DNA from: JAEUMY01 sp031394355
GTDB taxonomy: Bacteria; Pseudomonadota; Gammaproteobacteria; Burkholderiales; Usitatibacteraceae
Reading direction: 5' to 3'
Assembly (NCBI GenBank): GCA_031394355.1
Contig: JANNSU010000065.1
Location: 1-64,000, forward strand
Length of the DNA stretch: 64,000 bases
Shown here: positions 42,648-50,029 of the stretch, piece by piece
How the letters are laid out: every line of letters starts with the position of its first letter
Numbering within the stretch: position 1 is the first letter of the stretch
Made by a program: the position numbers and the translations under genes
Notes under the pieces: model-generated
Databases searched by the model: none
Told to the model about the DNA's origin: nothing
Seen by the model: only the letters and a program-made list of their open reading frames with translations

Positions 42648-43141
42648 TGTTGTCGCGAGAGCGGATCGCCCACGTGGGTATCGGCAGCAATCTGGATAGT
42701 CCCCAAGATCAGGTTGCACGGGCGCTGACTGCCTTGGACGCTTTGCCAATGACGGCGAAGGGGGTCCACTCATCGCTGTATCAGACTGCGCCGATTGGGA
42801 TGCTGGATCAGCCGGTATTCATCAACGCTGTTGTTCGTCTGAATACCACGCTCGAGCCGGAAGCCCTGCATCGCTGTCTGCGCGAAATTGAAGCCAATCA
42901 CCAACGGCGCAGGTCGGTCCAGAACGGGCCCCGGACGCTGGACCTGGATTTGCTCACTTACGACGATCAGATCTTGACGGACGCCACATTGACCTTGCCT
43001 CATCCTCGCATGCATTTGCGCGCTTTCGTGCTTGTGCCTCTGCTGGAAATATCGCCCTCGGCCATCATTCCGGGCCTGGGTCCGGCCATAAAGTTTTTGC
43101 CCGGCGTGCAGGATCAGGGCATTACGCGGCTCTGTCCATGA
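42647..43141 (+). CDS. folK: 2-amino-4-hydroxy-6-hydroxymethyldihydropteridine pyrophosphokinase
   Basis: About 164 residues. It transfers pyrophosphate from ATP to the pterin in folate synthesis. Family blocks: HVGIGSNLDSP, SSLYQTAPIG, NGPRTLDLDLLTY (with the two metal-binding aspartates) and LPHPRMHLRAFVL. The ATG at 42647 shares a base with the pcnB stop; a GTG at 42644 is the alternative. The end overlaps the kinase start by four bases (43138-43141). Operon with pcnB and dgk. Confidence 0.94.
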   Translation: MLSRERIAHVGIGSNLDSPQDQVARALTALDALPMTAKGVHSSLYQTAPIGMLDQPVFINAVVRLNTTLEPEALHRCLREIEANHQRRRSVQNGPRTLDLDLLTYDDQILTDATLTLPHPRMHLRAFVLVPLLEISPSAIIPGLGPAIKFLPGVQDQGITRLCP

Positions 43142-43767
43142 GATTTCCCTACATCGTTGTGGAAGGGCCGATTGGGAGCGGTAAAACGACATTGGCCCGC
43201 TTGCTCGCCCAGCGATTCGGTGCCGAGTTGATGCTCGAAGATCCGGGCACCAATCCGTTCCTTGCGCAGTTCTATCGCGACATGCGCCGTCATGCATTGG
43301 CGACCCAGATGTTCTTCCTCTTTCAGCGCGTCAACCAGCTTGCAGCGATGAAGCAGCCGGGTCTGTTCCAGGCCAAGACAGTGGCCAACTTCATGCTGGC
43401 GAAGGATCGGCTGTTTGCGCGGCTGACGCTGGATGACGATGAATACGGCCTGTATGGGCAGCTCTATCAGCACCTGAAGCCGCAGGTTGCGGCGCCGGAC
43501 CTCGTGGTGTGTCTACAGGCACCTGTCGAGACACTGGCGAGCCGGGTGCATCGCCGCGGGAACCCTATGGAGAGGGGGATTCCAGAGGACTATCTGCGGC
43601 AGTTGTCTGAGGCATACACGCGTTACTTCTACGAATATTCGGATAGCCCTCTGCTCATTGTGAATAGTGCCAATCTGAACTTTGCCGACAACACCGCCCA
43701 TCTGGACATGCTTGTCGACCGAATTTTGGCCATGAAGGGCGGGCGGGAATTCTTCAATCTGGGTTGA
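43138..43767 (+). CDS. Deoxynucleoside kinase (dGK/dAK-type)
   Basis: A 209-residue P-loop kinase that phosphorylates deoxyribonucleosides for salvage. Residues 9-18 form the P-loop EGPIGSGKTT; the DRLFARLTL block and a lid arginine region RVHRRGNPMERGI follow. The family is often called dck or dgk; the preferred base is not decidable. It fits the folK-dgk-panB-panC order typical of betaproteobacteria, except that panB is missing here. A 10-bp core of the palindrome lies at 43632-43641. Confidence 0.88.
   Translation: MRFPYIVVEGPIGSGKTTLARLLAQRFGAELMLEDPGTNPFLAQFYRDMRRHALATQMFFLFQRVNQLAAMKQPGLFQAKTVANFMLAKDRLFARLTLDDDEYGLYGQLYQHLKPQVAAPDLVVCLQAPVETLASRVHRRGNPMERGIPEDYLRQLSEAYTRYFYEYSDSPLLIVNSANLNFADNTAHLDMLVDRILAMKGGREFFNLG
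43632..43641. repeat. HIP core CGAATATTCG without outer G/C
   Basis: The inner ten bases of the palindrome, flanked by A and G, in the deoxynucleoside kinase gene, read as Tyr-Glu-Tyr-Ser. Together with the copy at 35605 it shows decay of only the outer pair. Confidence 0.75.
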
Positions 43768-43778
43768 GTCGTTACTAC

Positions 43779-44609
43779 ATGGAAATCATTCATACAGTCA
43801 AAGCTCTACGAGAGCGCCTCGCGAACGAGCGGCGCGTCGGTTTCGTGCCCACCATGGGCAACCTCCACAGCGGCCACATTGATTTAGCGCGCATCGCGAA
43901 ATCGCACTGCGATTGCACTGTTGTCAGCATCTTTGTCAACCGGCTCCAGTTTGGGCCACATGAAGACTTTGATCGGTATCCACGCACCCTGGAGGCCGAC
44001 AGTGTGCAATGCGAGGCGGCGGGTGTGGATATCGTGTTCGCCCCTGATGAGCTCGAAATGTATCCTGAGCCACAGACCTGTGCGATCGATCCCGGCCCAA
44101 TCCAGCATCTGTTGGACGGAGCGGTCCGCCCAGGACATTTTCGTGGTGTTGCGACGGTGGTGATGAAACTCTTCGGCATGGTCCAGCCCCATGTTGCGGT
44201 ATTTGGCCGCAAGGATTATCAACAGTGCCGGGTGGTTGAGGGACTCGTGAATCAGTTCTCTTTGCCTATTGAGCTGATTTTTGCCCCCACAAGCAGGGCG
44301 GGCGATGGTCTTGCGCTGTCATCCCGAAACGGCTATCTCAGCGCTCTGGAAAGGGCAGAGGCGCCGCGATTGCGGGCCGCGCTGTGCAGGATGGCCGATG
44401 AAATTCTTGTAGGGCAAAGTGACTTTTCGGCGCTGGAAGCTACCGCGATTTCGACGTTGACGGCGTTCGGTTGGCAGCCGGACTACATGACCGTCCGTCG
44501 CCAGATTGATCTGGGCACCCCTCTGCCTGATGACAAACGCTTGGTGCTGCTTGCTGCAGCAAAGTTGGGTACGACCCGGCTGATCGACAACCTGGAATTG
44601 GAAATATAG
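43779..44609 (+). CDS. panC: Pantothenate synthetase
   Basis: A 276-residue ligase that joins pantoate and beta-alanine with ATP. The first motif PTMGNLHSGH (His30, His33) and GRKDYQQCRVV, RAGDGLALSSRNGYL match the family. The start at 43779 (MEIIHTV) is preferred over TTG at 43764. An unusual change is seen in the usually invariant SIFVNPxQF: here it is SIFVNRLQFG, with Arg55 in place of Pro. The gene follows the kinase by 11 bp. Activity is likely but that change deserves a check. Confidence 0.92.
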   Translation: MEIIHTVKALRERLANERRVGFVPTMGNLHSGHIDLARIAKSHCDCTVVSIFVNRLQFGPHEDFDRYPRTLEADSVQCEAAGVDIVFAPDELEMYPEPQTCAIDPGPIQHLLDGAVRPGHFRGVATVVMKLFGMVQPHVAVFGRKDYQQCRVVEGLVNQFSLPIELIFAPTSRAGDGLALSSRNGYLSALERAEAPRLRAALCRMADEILVGQSDFSALEATAISTLTAFGWQPDYMTVRRQIDLGTPLPDDKRLVLLAAAKLGTTRLIDNLELEI

Positions 44610-44756
44610 GCTATTGAATTTAAAGCGGAAAATGTGGGTTGTGCTGGTAATGTGCTGCAATTGTTGCGACGCACAAAAGACCGTGATAGCCTACTCGGCC
44701 CGAAGTGGCCGGTAGCGGATCAGACCGCCAGGTTCTGATGATTGACGGGTCAAATT

Positions 44757-44795
44757 AGAGCAATTGCTCTGAAGCGGTTCATTAAAATCCGCTTC
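44757..44795 (+). promoter_or_regulatory. Palindrome and hairpin in the panD leader
   Basis: AGAGCAATTGCTCT (44757-44770) is a perfect 14-bp palindrome. Immediately after it GAAGCGG (44771-44777) and CCGCTTC (44789-44795) form a stem with an 11-base loop. The 214-bp panC-panD gap also contains TTGACG at about 44742. This could be an operator and an mRNA structure controlling panD; no known riboswitch is recognised. Confidence 0.45.
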
Positions 44796-44823
44796 TCTTC
44801 GCCGAACTTGCCGGAGGATACTT

Positions 44824-45204
44824 ATGCAACGCACCATGCTGAAGTCCAAACTGCATCGCGTCACCTGCACCCAATCGGAGCTGCATTACGAGGGGTCCTG
44901 TGCCATCGACCAGAATCTTCTCGATGCGGCTGACATCAAGGAATACCAGCAGATCGACATCTACAACGTTGACAATGGTGAACGATTCACCACCTATGCG
45001 ATCTGCGCCCAGCGTGGATCAGGGACCATTTCAGTCAATGGTGCTGCGGCGCGTCGGGCTTCACCGGGCGATTTGCTCATTATCGCGAGCTACGCCGTCT
45101 ACAATGAAATCGAGCTGAACAATTACCAGCCTGACTTGGTTTATGTGGATGAGAACAACCGCATCAAGGACAAGCGCAGTGCGATTCCTGTTCAAATGGC
45201 CTGA
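44824..45204 (+). CDS. panD: Aspartate 1-decarboxylase proenzyme
   Basis: A 126-residue pyruvoyl enzyme that makes beta-alanine from aspartate for pantothenate. Self-cleavage between Gly24 and Ser25 (YEGSCAID) creates the pyruvoyl group. Length and sequence (MQRTMLKSKLHRVTCTQSEL) are standard. GGAGGATACTT precedes the ATG, a strong ribosome site. It has its own leader of 214 bp after panC and its own terminator at 45236, so it may be regulated apart from the long operon. Confidence 0.96.
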   Translation: MQRTMLKSKLHRVTCTQSELHYEGSCAIDQNLLDAADIKEYQQIDIYNVDNGERFTTYAICAQRGSGTISVNGAAARRASPGDLLIIASYAVYNEIELNNYQPDLVYVDENNRIKDKRSAIPVQMA

Positions 45205-45235
45205 TGAGATCAGGGACGCACTGCGAGTTGGAATG

Positions 45236-45261
45236 AAAAAGGCAGCCTCGGCTGCCTTTTT
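45236..45261. terminator. Bidirectional terminator panD / DUF6265
   Basis: AAAAAGGCAGCC and GGCTGCCTTTTT form a near-perfect stem with a TC loop. A and T runs on both sides serve both convergent genes. The stem resembles that at 21602-21627. Confidence 0.92.
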
Positions 45262-45280
45262 CATTGTTGCGCTTGGTGTC

Positions 45281-45772
45281 TCATTCGCAGGGCATACGTA
45301 CCATTGGAAACAGCGCTGCCTTCTGTTGATCCTTCACCTTGCCGTCAATACGGATTTCCATTGACCCATCCTTTTCCTTTCGATAGGTGACTTTCTGAGG
45401 AAAATCATTCTGCGGATTCTCGAAAGATAGCGTTTCGGGCTTGGTGCTGGTCAGTGTGAAGCTGGCTTCCTTCTGGTTGTGCGGCTTTATCACCAAAGTG
45501 ATCTTGCCCTCGGCACCAGCTTCGATTTTCATGTGCTCCCAGGAAACGAGCTTGCCGGCCTTCAATTCCATGCCCGTGCCCAGCATTGCATTACCGAACG
45601 GCTTCGACCATTGCTCGACATTGTTGAGGCGGCTTTCGTTCGGCTTGGCTTTCCAGCAGCCGGAAATCCAGGCGACATCGTTGAGCGTGAGAGGAGAGGA
45701 TTGCGCCTGCGCGGTCGCTGTCACGAAGGTGATCAACGCAAGGCCCAGCGCTGCAGTGAGTTTTTGATTCAT
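45281..45772 (-). CDS. DUF6265 family secreted protein
   Basis: A 163-residue protein with a signal peptide (LTAALGLALITFVTATAQAQ). The mature domain begins LNDVAWISGCWKAKPNESRLNNVEQWSKPFGNAMLGTG, the pattern of the DUF6265 family, a beta-rich lipocalin-like fold. Only two cysteines are present (Cys39 and the one near the C-terminus). It is periplasmic and of unknown function, transcribed towards the panD terminator. Confidence 0.82.
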   Translation of the reverse strand: MNQKLTAALGLALITFVTATAQAQSSPLTLNDVAWISGCWKAKPNESRLNNVEQWSKPFGNAMLGTGMELKAGKLVSWEHMKIEAGAEGKITLVIKPHNQKEASFTLTSTKPETLSFENPQNDFPQKVTYRKEKDGSMEIRIDGKVKDQQKAALFPMVRMPCE

Positions 45773-45832
45773 GATTGTTTCCGATGGAATGATGCCGTTC
45801 TGACTCGCCAGCCGCCGCCGGGTTCAATGCTT

Positions 45833-45919
45833 TGGTGCCGAGAGCCGGAATCGAACCGGCACGCTGTCGCCAGCGCGGGATTTTGAGTCCCGTGCGTCTA
45901 CCAGTTCCGCCATCCCGGC
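45833..45919 (-). tRNA. tRNA-Leu (anticodon CAA)
   Basis: On the minus strand the sequence reads GCCGGGATGGCGGAACTGG ... ending CTCTCGGCACCA. The acceptor stem pairs 7 bp (one G-U). The anticodon loop CTCAAAA gives anticodon CAA (decodes UUG). A long variable arm, typical of class II leucine tRNA, and the GGTTCGATTCC T-arm follow. The CCA end is encoded. It lies alone between queA and the DUF6265 gene. Confidence 0.97.
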
Positions 45920-46060
45920 AAAGGGTTGCCAGCGTGCGATGAGCGGCGGGAAAGGGTAGCTGCAGTTCCCGCCTGTCGCGTTGCACCGGAATGACCGTGT
46001 TAGCATCCGGCGCCGCTGTGTTTTGCGAGCCTGGATTATAGCCCAAAGCCTCAGGTTTCC

Positions 46061-47107
46061 ATGTCACTGACTCTCGCCGACTTTGATTTTGATCTGCCCG
46101 CCTCACTGATCGCCCAGCATCCACCGAAGGTTCGTGCGGCAGGACGCCTGCTGCATGTTGAAGGACCAAGCGGCGTACTGGCGGATCGAATGTTTGCGGA
46201 CCTGCCGAGCCTGGTTGCCGCAGGCGACGTGTTTGTGTTCAACGACACCAAGGTGATAAAGGCGCGCCTCTCGGGTGAGAAGTCCACGGGTGGGAAGATC
46301 GAGGTTATGGTGGAACGCATCGTCGGCCCCAATCGGGTGCTCGCGCATGTTCGCGCGAGCAAATCTCCGCGAGCTGGTGCGGTCTTGTCCCTGCAAGGTG
46401 GCATCATGGCCACTGTCGAAGAGCGCCAGGATGATTTGTATGCGCTCACCCTTCACGGTGAGGGAGGCGTTCTGGAGATATTGGAACGACACGGCTCAAC
46501 ACCCTTGCCGCCCTACATCACGCATGCGCCTGATGCGGAGGATGACGCGCGCTACCAAACCGTGTACGCCCGCTTCCCGGGTGCTGTCGCCGCGCCGACT
46601 GCCGGTCTTCACTTTGATTCACCCACCCTTGCCGCACTGGCCGACGCCAGTATCACCCAGGCATTTGTCACCCTGCACGTCGGCGCGGGCACCTTTCAGC
46701 CTGTTCGCGGGGATGACATCTCGCGCCATGACATGCATGCGGAGTGGTTTCATGTACCCGACGCAACAGTGGCGGCCATCAATGCGGCGCGAGCCCGCGG
46801 CTCAAAGGTCTGGGCCGTTGGCACAACGGCGGTGAGAGCGCTGGAATCGGCTTCGCAATCCGGGGTTCTCATTGCTGGAGAAGGCATGACCCGGCTTTTC
46901 ATTCAGCCGGGGTACAGGGTTCGGACGGTCGACCGACTGATCACCAATTTCCACCTGCCCAAATCGACCTTGCTGATGCTGGTATCTGCCTTCGCGGGCC
47001 ATGCGAATATTCGCAATGCCTACGCACATGCTGTGGCGTGCCAGTATCGATTCTTCAGCTATGGCGACGCGATGTTGCTGGAGCACACACCGGACCCGTT
47101 CTGCTAA
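46061..47107 (+). CDS. queA: S-adenosylmethionine:tRNA ribosyltransferase-isomerase
   Basis: A 348-residue enzyme of queuosine synthesis that uses SAM as ribosyl donor to make epoxyqueuosine in the anticodon wobble position of tRNAs. Family blocks: FDFDLPASLIAQHP, FNDTKVIKARL, AAPTAGLHF, HVGAGTFQPV and NFHLPKSTLLMLVSAFAG. A palindrome copy encodes Ala-Asn-Ile-Arg within the AFAGHANIRNAY stretch, where homologues vary. The usual partner tgt is not adjacent. An HNH gene lies convergent downstream. Confidence 0.97.
   Translation: MSLTLADFDFDLPASLIAQHPPKVRAAGRLLHVEGPSGVLADRMFADLPSLVAAGDVFVFNDTKVIKARLSGEKSTGGKIEVMVERIVGPNRVLAHVRASKSPRAGAVLSLQGGIMATVEERQDDLYALTLHGEGGVLEILERHGSTPLPPYITHAPDAEDDARYQTVYARFPGAVAAPTAGLHFDSPTLAALADASITQAFVTLHVGAGTFQPVRGDDISRHDMHAEWFHVPDATVAAINAARARGSKVWAVGTTAVRALESASQSGVLIAGEGMTRLFIQPGYRVRTVDRLITNFHLPKSTLLMLVSAFAGHANIRNAYAHAVACQYRFFSYGDAMLLEHTPDPFC
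47003..47014. repeat. HIP-like palindrome copy 11
   Basis: Perfect GCGAATATTCGC near the 3' end of queA, read as Ala-Asn-Ile-Arg. Confidence 0.95.
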
Positions 47108-47132
47108 CTGCCATGCCTCTGTCGTGCTTCGA

Positions 47133-47843
47133 TCAGGCTAGATGGACCCGGCTGTTGGCTGCCACATGCTGCTTCAGAAACTCCATCTGATCAGTCAAGA
47201 TGCGGCGGTTGGCCAATATCAGGAACTCCGCCCGGTTCGGCACATAGGGCGCATACAAGAGCTCCATGCGAGCCTCCTCGGGCAAGCGACTGCCCTTCCG
47301 CTCATTGCATCCGCGGCAGGCCGTCACCACGTTCATCCAGGTGTCATGACCGCCTCGTGAATACGGAACGATATGGTCACGGGTCAGCTTGAAGTGAGAG
47401 AACAGGCCGCCACAATAGCCGCACATGTGGCGGTCGCGGTGGAAGAGTTCCCGGTTGTTGAGCGGCGGCACCTGAATGAAGCCCTTGATCGCCATCGCCT
47501 TGCCTTTTATGGCAATGATCGAGGCCGCTGTGATTCGCGAGACCTCTCCAGTGTGACGGCATCGGCCGCCGGATACCGTGAAAGCTTCCGATCCCGCCTC
47601 CCAGGCGATGCGATTCTTTGCGTAGTACCAGACGGCATGCTGCCAGTTGATCCAACGATGCGGGACGCCGTTGGTGTCGAGCGTAAGGATGAGTGGAAAC
47701 CGGCGGGTCGCTTCGGTCTGTGCCAGTTCGAGTTGCGGGTCGTCGTCGCCGAAGTCAGGCGGATCAGAGCGCTGCTCGTACCGTTGCTGTGTACGGCTGG
47801 GCCGCAAATGCTTGCTGCGGGCGGGTCGGTGGCTGGCTTGCAC
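47133..47843 (-). CDS. HNH endonuclease family protein
   Basis: Up to 236 residues; the start is uncertain because the first ~50 residues are low-complexity and a later start could be right. The C-terminal half is an HNH/zinc module: CGYCGGLFSHFKLTRDHIVPYSRGGHDTWMNVVTACRGCNERKG with two CxxC pairs and the DH...N...H triad. Such proteins nick or cut DNA or RNA; this type is widespread in betaproteobacteria as a chromosomal gene of unknown role. No methyltransferase sits nearby. Confidence 0.85.
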   Translation of the reverse strand: MQASHRPARSKHLRPSRTQQRYEQRSDPPDFGDDDPQLELAQTEATRRFPLILTLDTNGVPHRWINWQHAVWYYAKNRIAWEAGSEAFTVSGGRCRHTGEVSRITAASIIAIKGKAMAIKGFIQVPPLNNRELFHRDRHMCGYCGGLFSHFKLTRDHIVPYSRGGHDTWMNVVTACRGCNERKGSRLPEEARMELLYAPYVPNRAEFLILANRRILTDQMEFLKQHVAANSRVHLA

Positions 47844-47993
47844 TGGCTTCCTTCGCGAAGTTGTCTCAGGTACGCGATAATCTAGGCTGATACGACGCTC
47901 CGGCCTTCCCGGCGCCAGCGAATCTACGCGCCACGCAGGGACGGCTCCACTGGGGCGTAGGGTAATGAGTTTTCCACCTCTTGAGAAGCCCCC

Positions 47994-48542
47994 ATGAACC
48001 TCGATCGAGTCACATCAGGACGCGATGTCCCCAATGATCTGAATGTCGTCATTGAAATCCCCATGAATGGCGATCCCATCAAATACGAACTGGACAAGGA
48101 AACCGGGGCGTTGTTTGTCGACCGTTTCATGTCCACCGCCATGCACTATCCCTGCAACTACGGCTACATTCCCAACACTTTGTCAGGGGATGGTGATCCC
48201 GTCGATGTGCTGGTCGTTACGCCCTACCCGCTCATTCCCGGCGTGGTGGTGCGCTGCCGGCCACTGGGGATGTTGAAGATGAAGGATGAGGCCGGGGACG
48301 ATGAGAAGCTGCTGGCAGTCCCGGTGGACAAGCTGATCTCGATCTACCGTCAGGTACAGACACCACGCGATCTGCCAGAAATTGTGCAAAACCAGATTGC
48401 CCACTTCTTTGCCCATTACAAGGATCTTGAGCCCGGCAAGTGGGTCAAGGTCGAGGGCTGGGTGGGGCCTGAAGAGGCCAAGGCCGCTGTTCTGGAAGGC
48501 GTGAAACGTTACAAGTCCGCAAAGAAGAAGCCGCGATATTGA
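47994..48542 (+). CDS. ppa: Inorganic pyrophosphatase (family I)
   Basis: A 182-residue cytosolic enzyme that splits PPi and thus drives biosynthetic reactions. The metal-binding signature is DGDPVDVLV (Asp66, Asp68, Asp71), and the substrate segment MHYPCNYGYIP and the DDEKLLAVP stretch follow. The C-terminus is basic (KSAKKKPRY). Length and order are typical. It is followed after 48 bp by the GNAT gene, with a palindrome copy in the gap. Confidence 0.96.
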   Translation: MNLDRVTSGRDVPNDLNVVIEIPMNGDPIKYELDKETGALFVDRFMSTAMHYPCNYGYIPNTLSGDGDPVDVLVVTPYPLIPGVVVRCRPLGMLKMKDEAGDDEKLLAVPVDKLISIYRQVQTPRDLPEIVQNQIAHFFAHYKDLEPGKWVKVEGWVGPEEAKAAVLEGVKRYKSAKKKPRY

Positions 48543-48566
48543 CCCGCCGCTTCAAGATCTTCCACG

Positions 48567-48578
48567 GCGAATATTCGC
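48567..48578. repeat. HIP-like palindrome copy 12
   Basis: Perfect GCGAATATTCGC between ppa and the GNAT gene, ending 12 bases before the GNAT ATG, where a ribosome binding site would be expected. Confidence 0.95.
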
Positions 48579-48590
48579 ACTACGACCAAT

Positions 48591-49025
48591 ATGGCCTACC
48601 AGATTGAGCTGACATCGTGGTCAGTGGCCGCTGACCATCTGCGGCCATTGCGCACGGCAGTATTTGTGGTCGAACAGGGTGTGCCCGCCGAGCTGGAAAT
48701 GGACGAACGCGACGGTGCCTGCGTGCATGCTCTGGTCAGGGACTCACAAGGGCTTGTGATCGGGACAGGACGGCTGTTGCCCGCAGACAGCGGCATCGCC
48801 CGCATTGGGCGCATGGCAGTAACACCCTCCTGGCGTGGCAAGGGCGTTGGCAAGGCGGTGTTGGCCGCGCTCATGCAGGCGGCAAAGGCCCGGGGAGATC
48901 GCGTGGTCGAGCTGCATGCACAGCTCCATGCTGCGCCCTTCTATGACAAGCAGTCGTTTGAGCGCATAGGCGATGTCTATGCGGAAGCCGGTATCGCCCA
49001 CGTCACCATGCGCAGCACACTCTGA
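48591..49025 (+). CDS. GNAT family N-acetyltransferase
   Basis: A 144-residue single GNAT domain (ElaA-like). The acetyl-CoA loop is RIGRMAVTPSWRGKGVGKAVL, with the Q/RxxGxG/A signature as RGKGVG. HAQLHAAPFYDKQSFERIGDVYAEAGIAHV near the C-terminus matches the ElaA group. Substrate unknown. No Shine-Dalgarno sequence is seen before the ATG; the palindrome copy lies there instead. Confidence 0.88.
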   Translation: MAYQIELTSWSVAADHLRPLRTAVFVVEQGVPAELEMDERDGACVHALVRDSQGLVIGTGRLLPADSGIARIGRMAVTPSWRGKGVGKAVLAALMQAAKARGDRVVELHAQLHAAPFYDKQSFERIGDVYAEAGIAHVTMRSTL

Positions 49026-49043
49026 CACGCTGTATGGCGGGTT

Positions 49044-49091
49044 GGCCTGCACTATGGCCTGCGCTATGGCCCGCATGGCGGCCTGATCGGC
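49044..49091. repeat. 12-bp period micro-repeat between convergent genes
   Basis: Four degenerate units begin GGCCTGCACTAT, GGCCTGCGCTAT, GGCCCGCATGGC and GGCCTGATCGGC at 12-bp spacing. They fill the gap between the GNAT gene and the cNMP-domain gene. No terminator hairpin is evident. Confidence 0.5.
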
Positions 49092-49093
49092 AG

Positions 49094-50029
49094 TCAGCCC
49101 GATATGACGCCATTCATATAGCGCAGCCGGTCTGAGACTGCCTTCATGAGGGCCATGCCGATCAAGGGTTGATCCTTCACCAGTGAAAGCAGTGCAGAGC
49201 GATTGATCGCCAACAGTTCGCAGTCAGTCTGTGCATAGGCGCCTGCAGTGCGGGGTGACTGATCCACCAGTGCCATCTCGCCAAATGTTCCCCCTTGGCC
49301 CACGCTCTCCACCAACGTGCCGCGAACTGAAATACCCACGCGGCCGCTCAGCACGACGTACATGGTGATGCCGGCTTCACCTTCGCGCATGAGAACCTTG
49401 TCAGCAGGCACGCGCAGCCGTGTGGGATTGTCCAGCTGGTCCAGCAGTTGTTCCAGCGTTCTCGCATCGAACACCTGACCATCGCGAACCCGGTCATCAG
49501 TGCGTGTCTTCCTGGCTGCAAGGCGTGCCGAGGCAAGGCGTAACCGGTCGAACATTGCGCTCATCAGCATCAACGCAAATTCGGGCATCTTCTGAATGGC
49601 TGCCTGAAACTGTTGGGTATCCAGGGCCACGACGACGCAGTCAGTCTTGGCAGTCGCCGTCGCACTGCGTGGCGCATCGTCCAGGACAGCCATTTCGCCA
49701 AAAATTTCGCCGACTCGAATCGTGTCCAGCATGCGACCCGCAGCAGTCAGTGTGACTTCGCCTTGTTCGATCAGGTACATGTGGCTGGCTACGGCCGACT
49801 TGAAGAGCCCGCCTTTCGAGGACTTGTCATGTTCAGCGAAGAACGCTGTACCGGCCCTGACCAGCTCGGCCTTGCCAAAGGCCTTGAAGACCTTGCCAGC
49901 CACCTGCGCGTCATAAAGCTTGCTTCGCACCGGCGGTGGCGGTGCCTTCGGAGCCTGTGAGGGACCTGCTACCGGGCCCGGCTTGTCAGGCGGCGGTTTG
50001 GTGAAGTCGAATTCGTCGTCGTCGATCAT
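49094..50029 (-). CDS. Protein with two cyclic-nucleotide-binding domains, no DNA-binding domain
   Basis: A 311-residue cytosolic protein. A Pro-rich N-terminus (about 1-35) is followed by two cNMP domains: the first about 60-165 (VGEIFGEMAVLDDAPRSATATA) and the second about 200-300 (FGEMALVDQSPRTAGAYA). Each has the GEMA(V/L) phosphate-binding cassette with the Arg in PRSA/PRTA. There is no HTH, kinase or channel domain, so it may be a regulatory subunit like the eukaryotic PKA R chain. It overlaps ygfZ by four bases (50026-50029). Confidence 0.88.
   Translation of the reverse strand: MIDDDEFDFTKPPPDKPGPVAGPSQAPKAPPPPVRSKLYDAQVAGKVFKAFGKAELVRAGTAFFAEHDKSSKGGLFKSAVASHMYLIEQGEVTLTAAGRMLDTIRVGEIFGEMAVLDDAPRSATATAKTDCVVVALDTQQFQAAIQKMPEFALMLMSAMFDRLRLASARLAARKTRTDDRVRDGQVFDARTLEQLLDQLDNPTRLRVPADKVLMREGEAGITMYVVLSGRVGISVRGTLVESVGQGGTFGEMALVDQSPRTAGAYAQTDCELLAINRSALLSLVKDQPLIGMALMKAVSDRLRYMNGVISG

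Noticed and set aside
47133..47843. Restriction-modification system at the HNH gene
   Set aside because: No methyltransferase or specificity gene is nearby, and the HNH protein is of a common solitary type.
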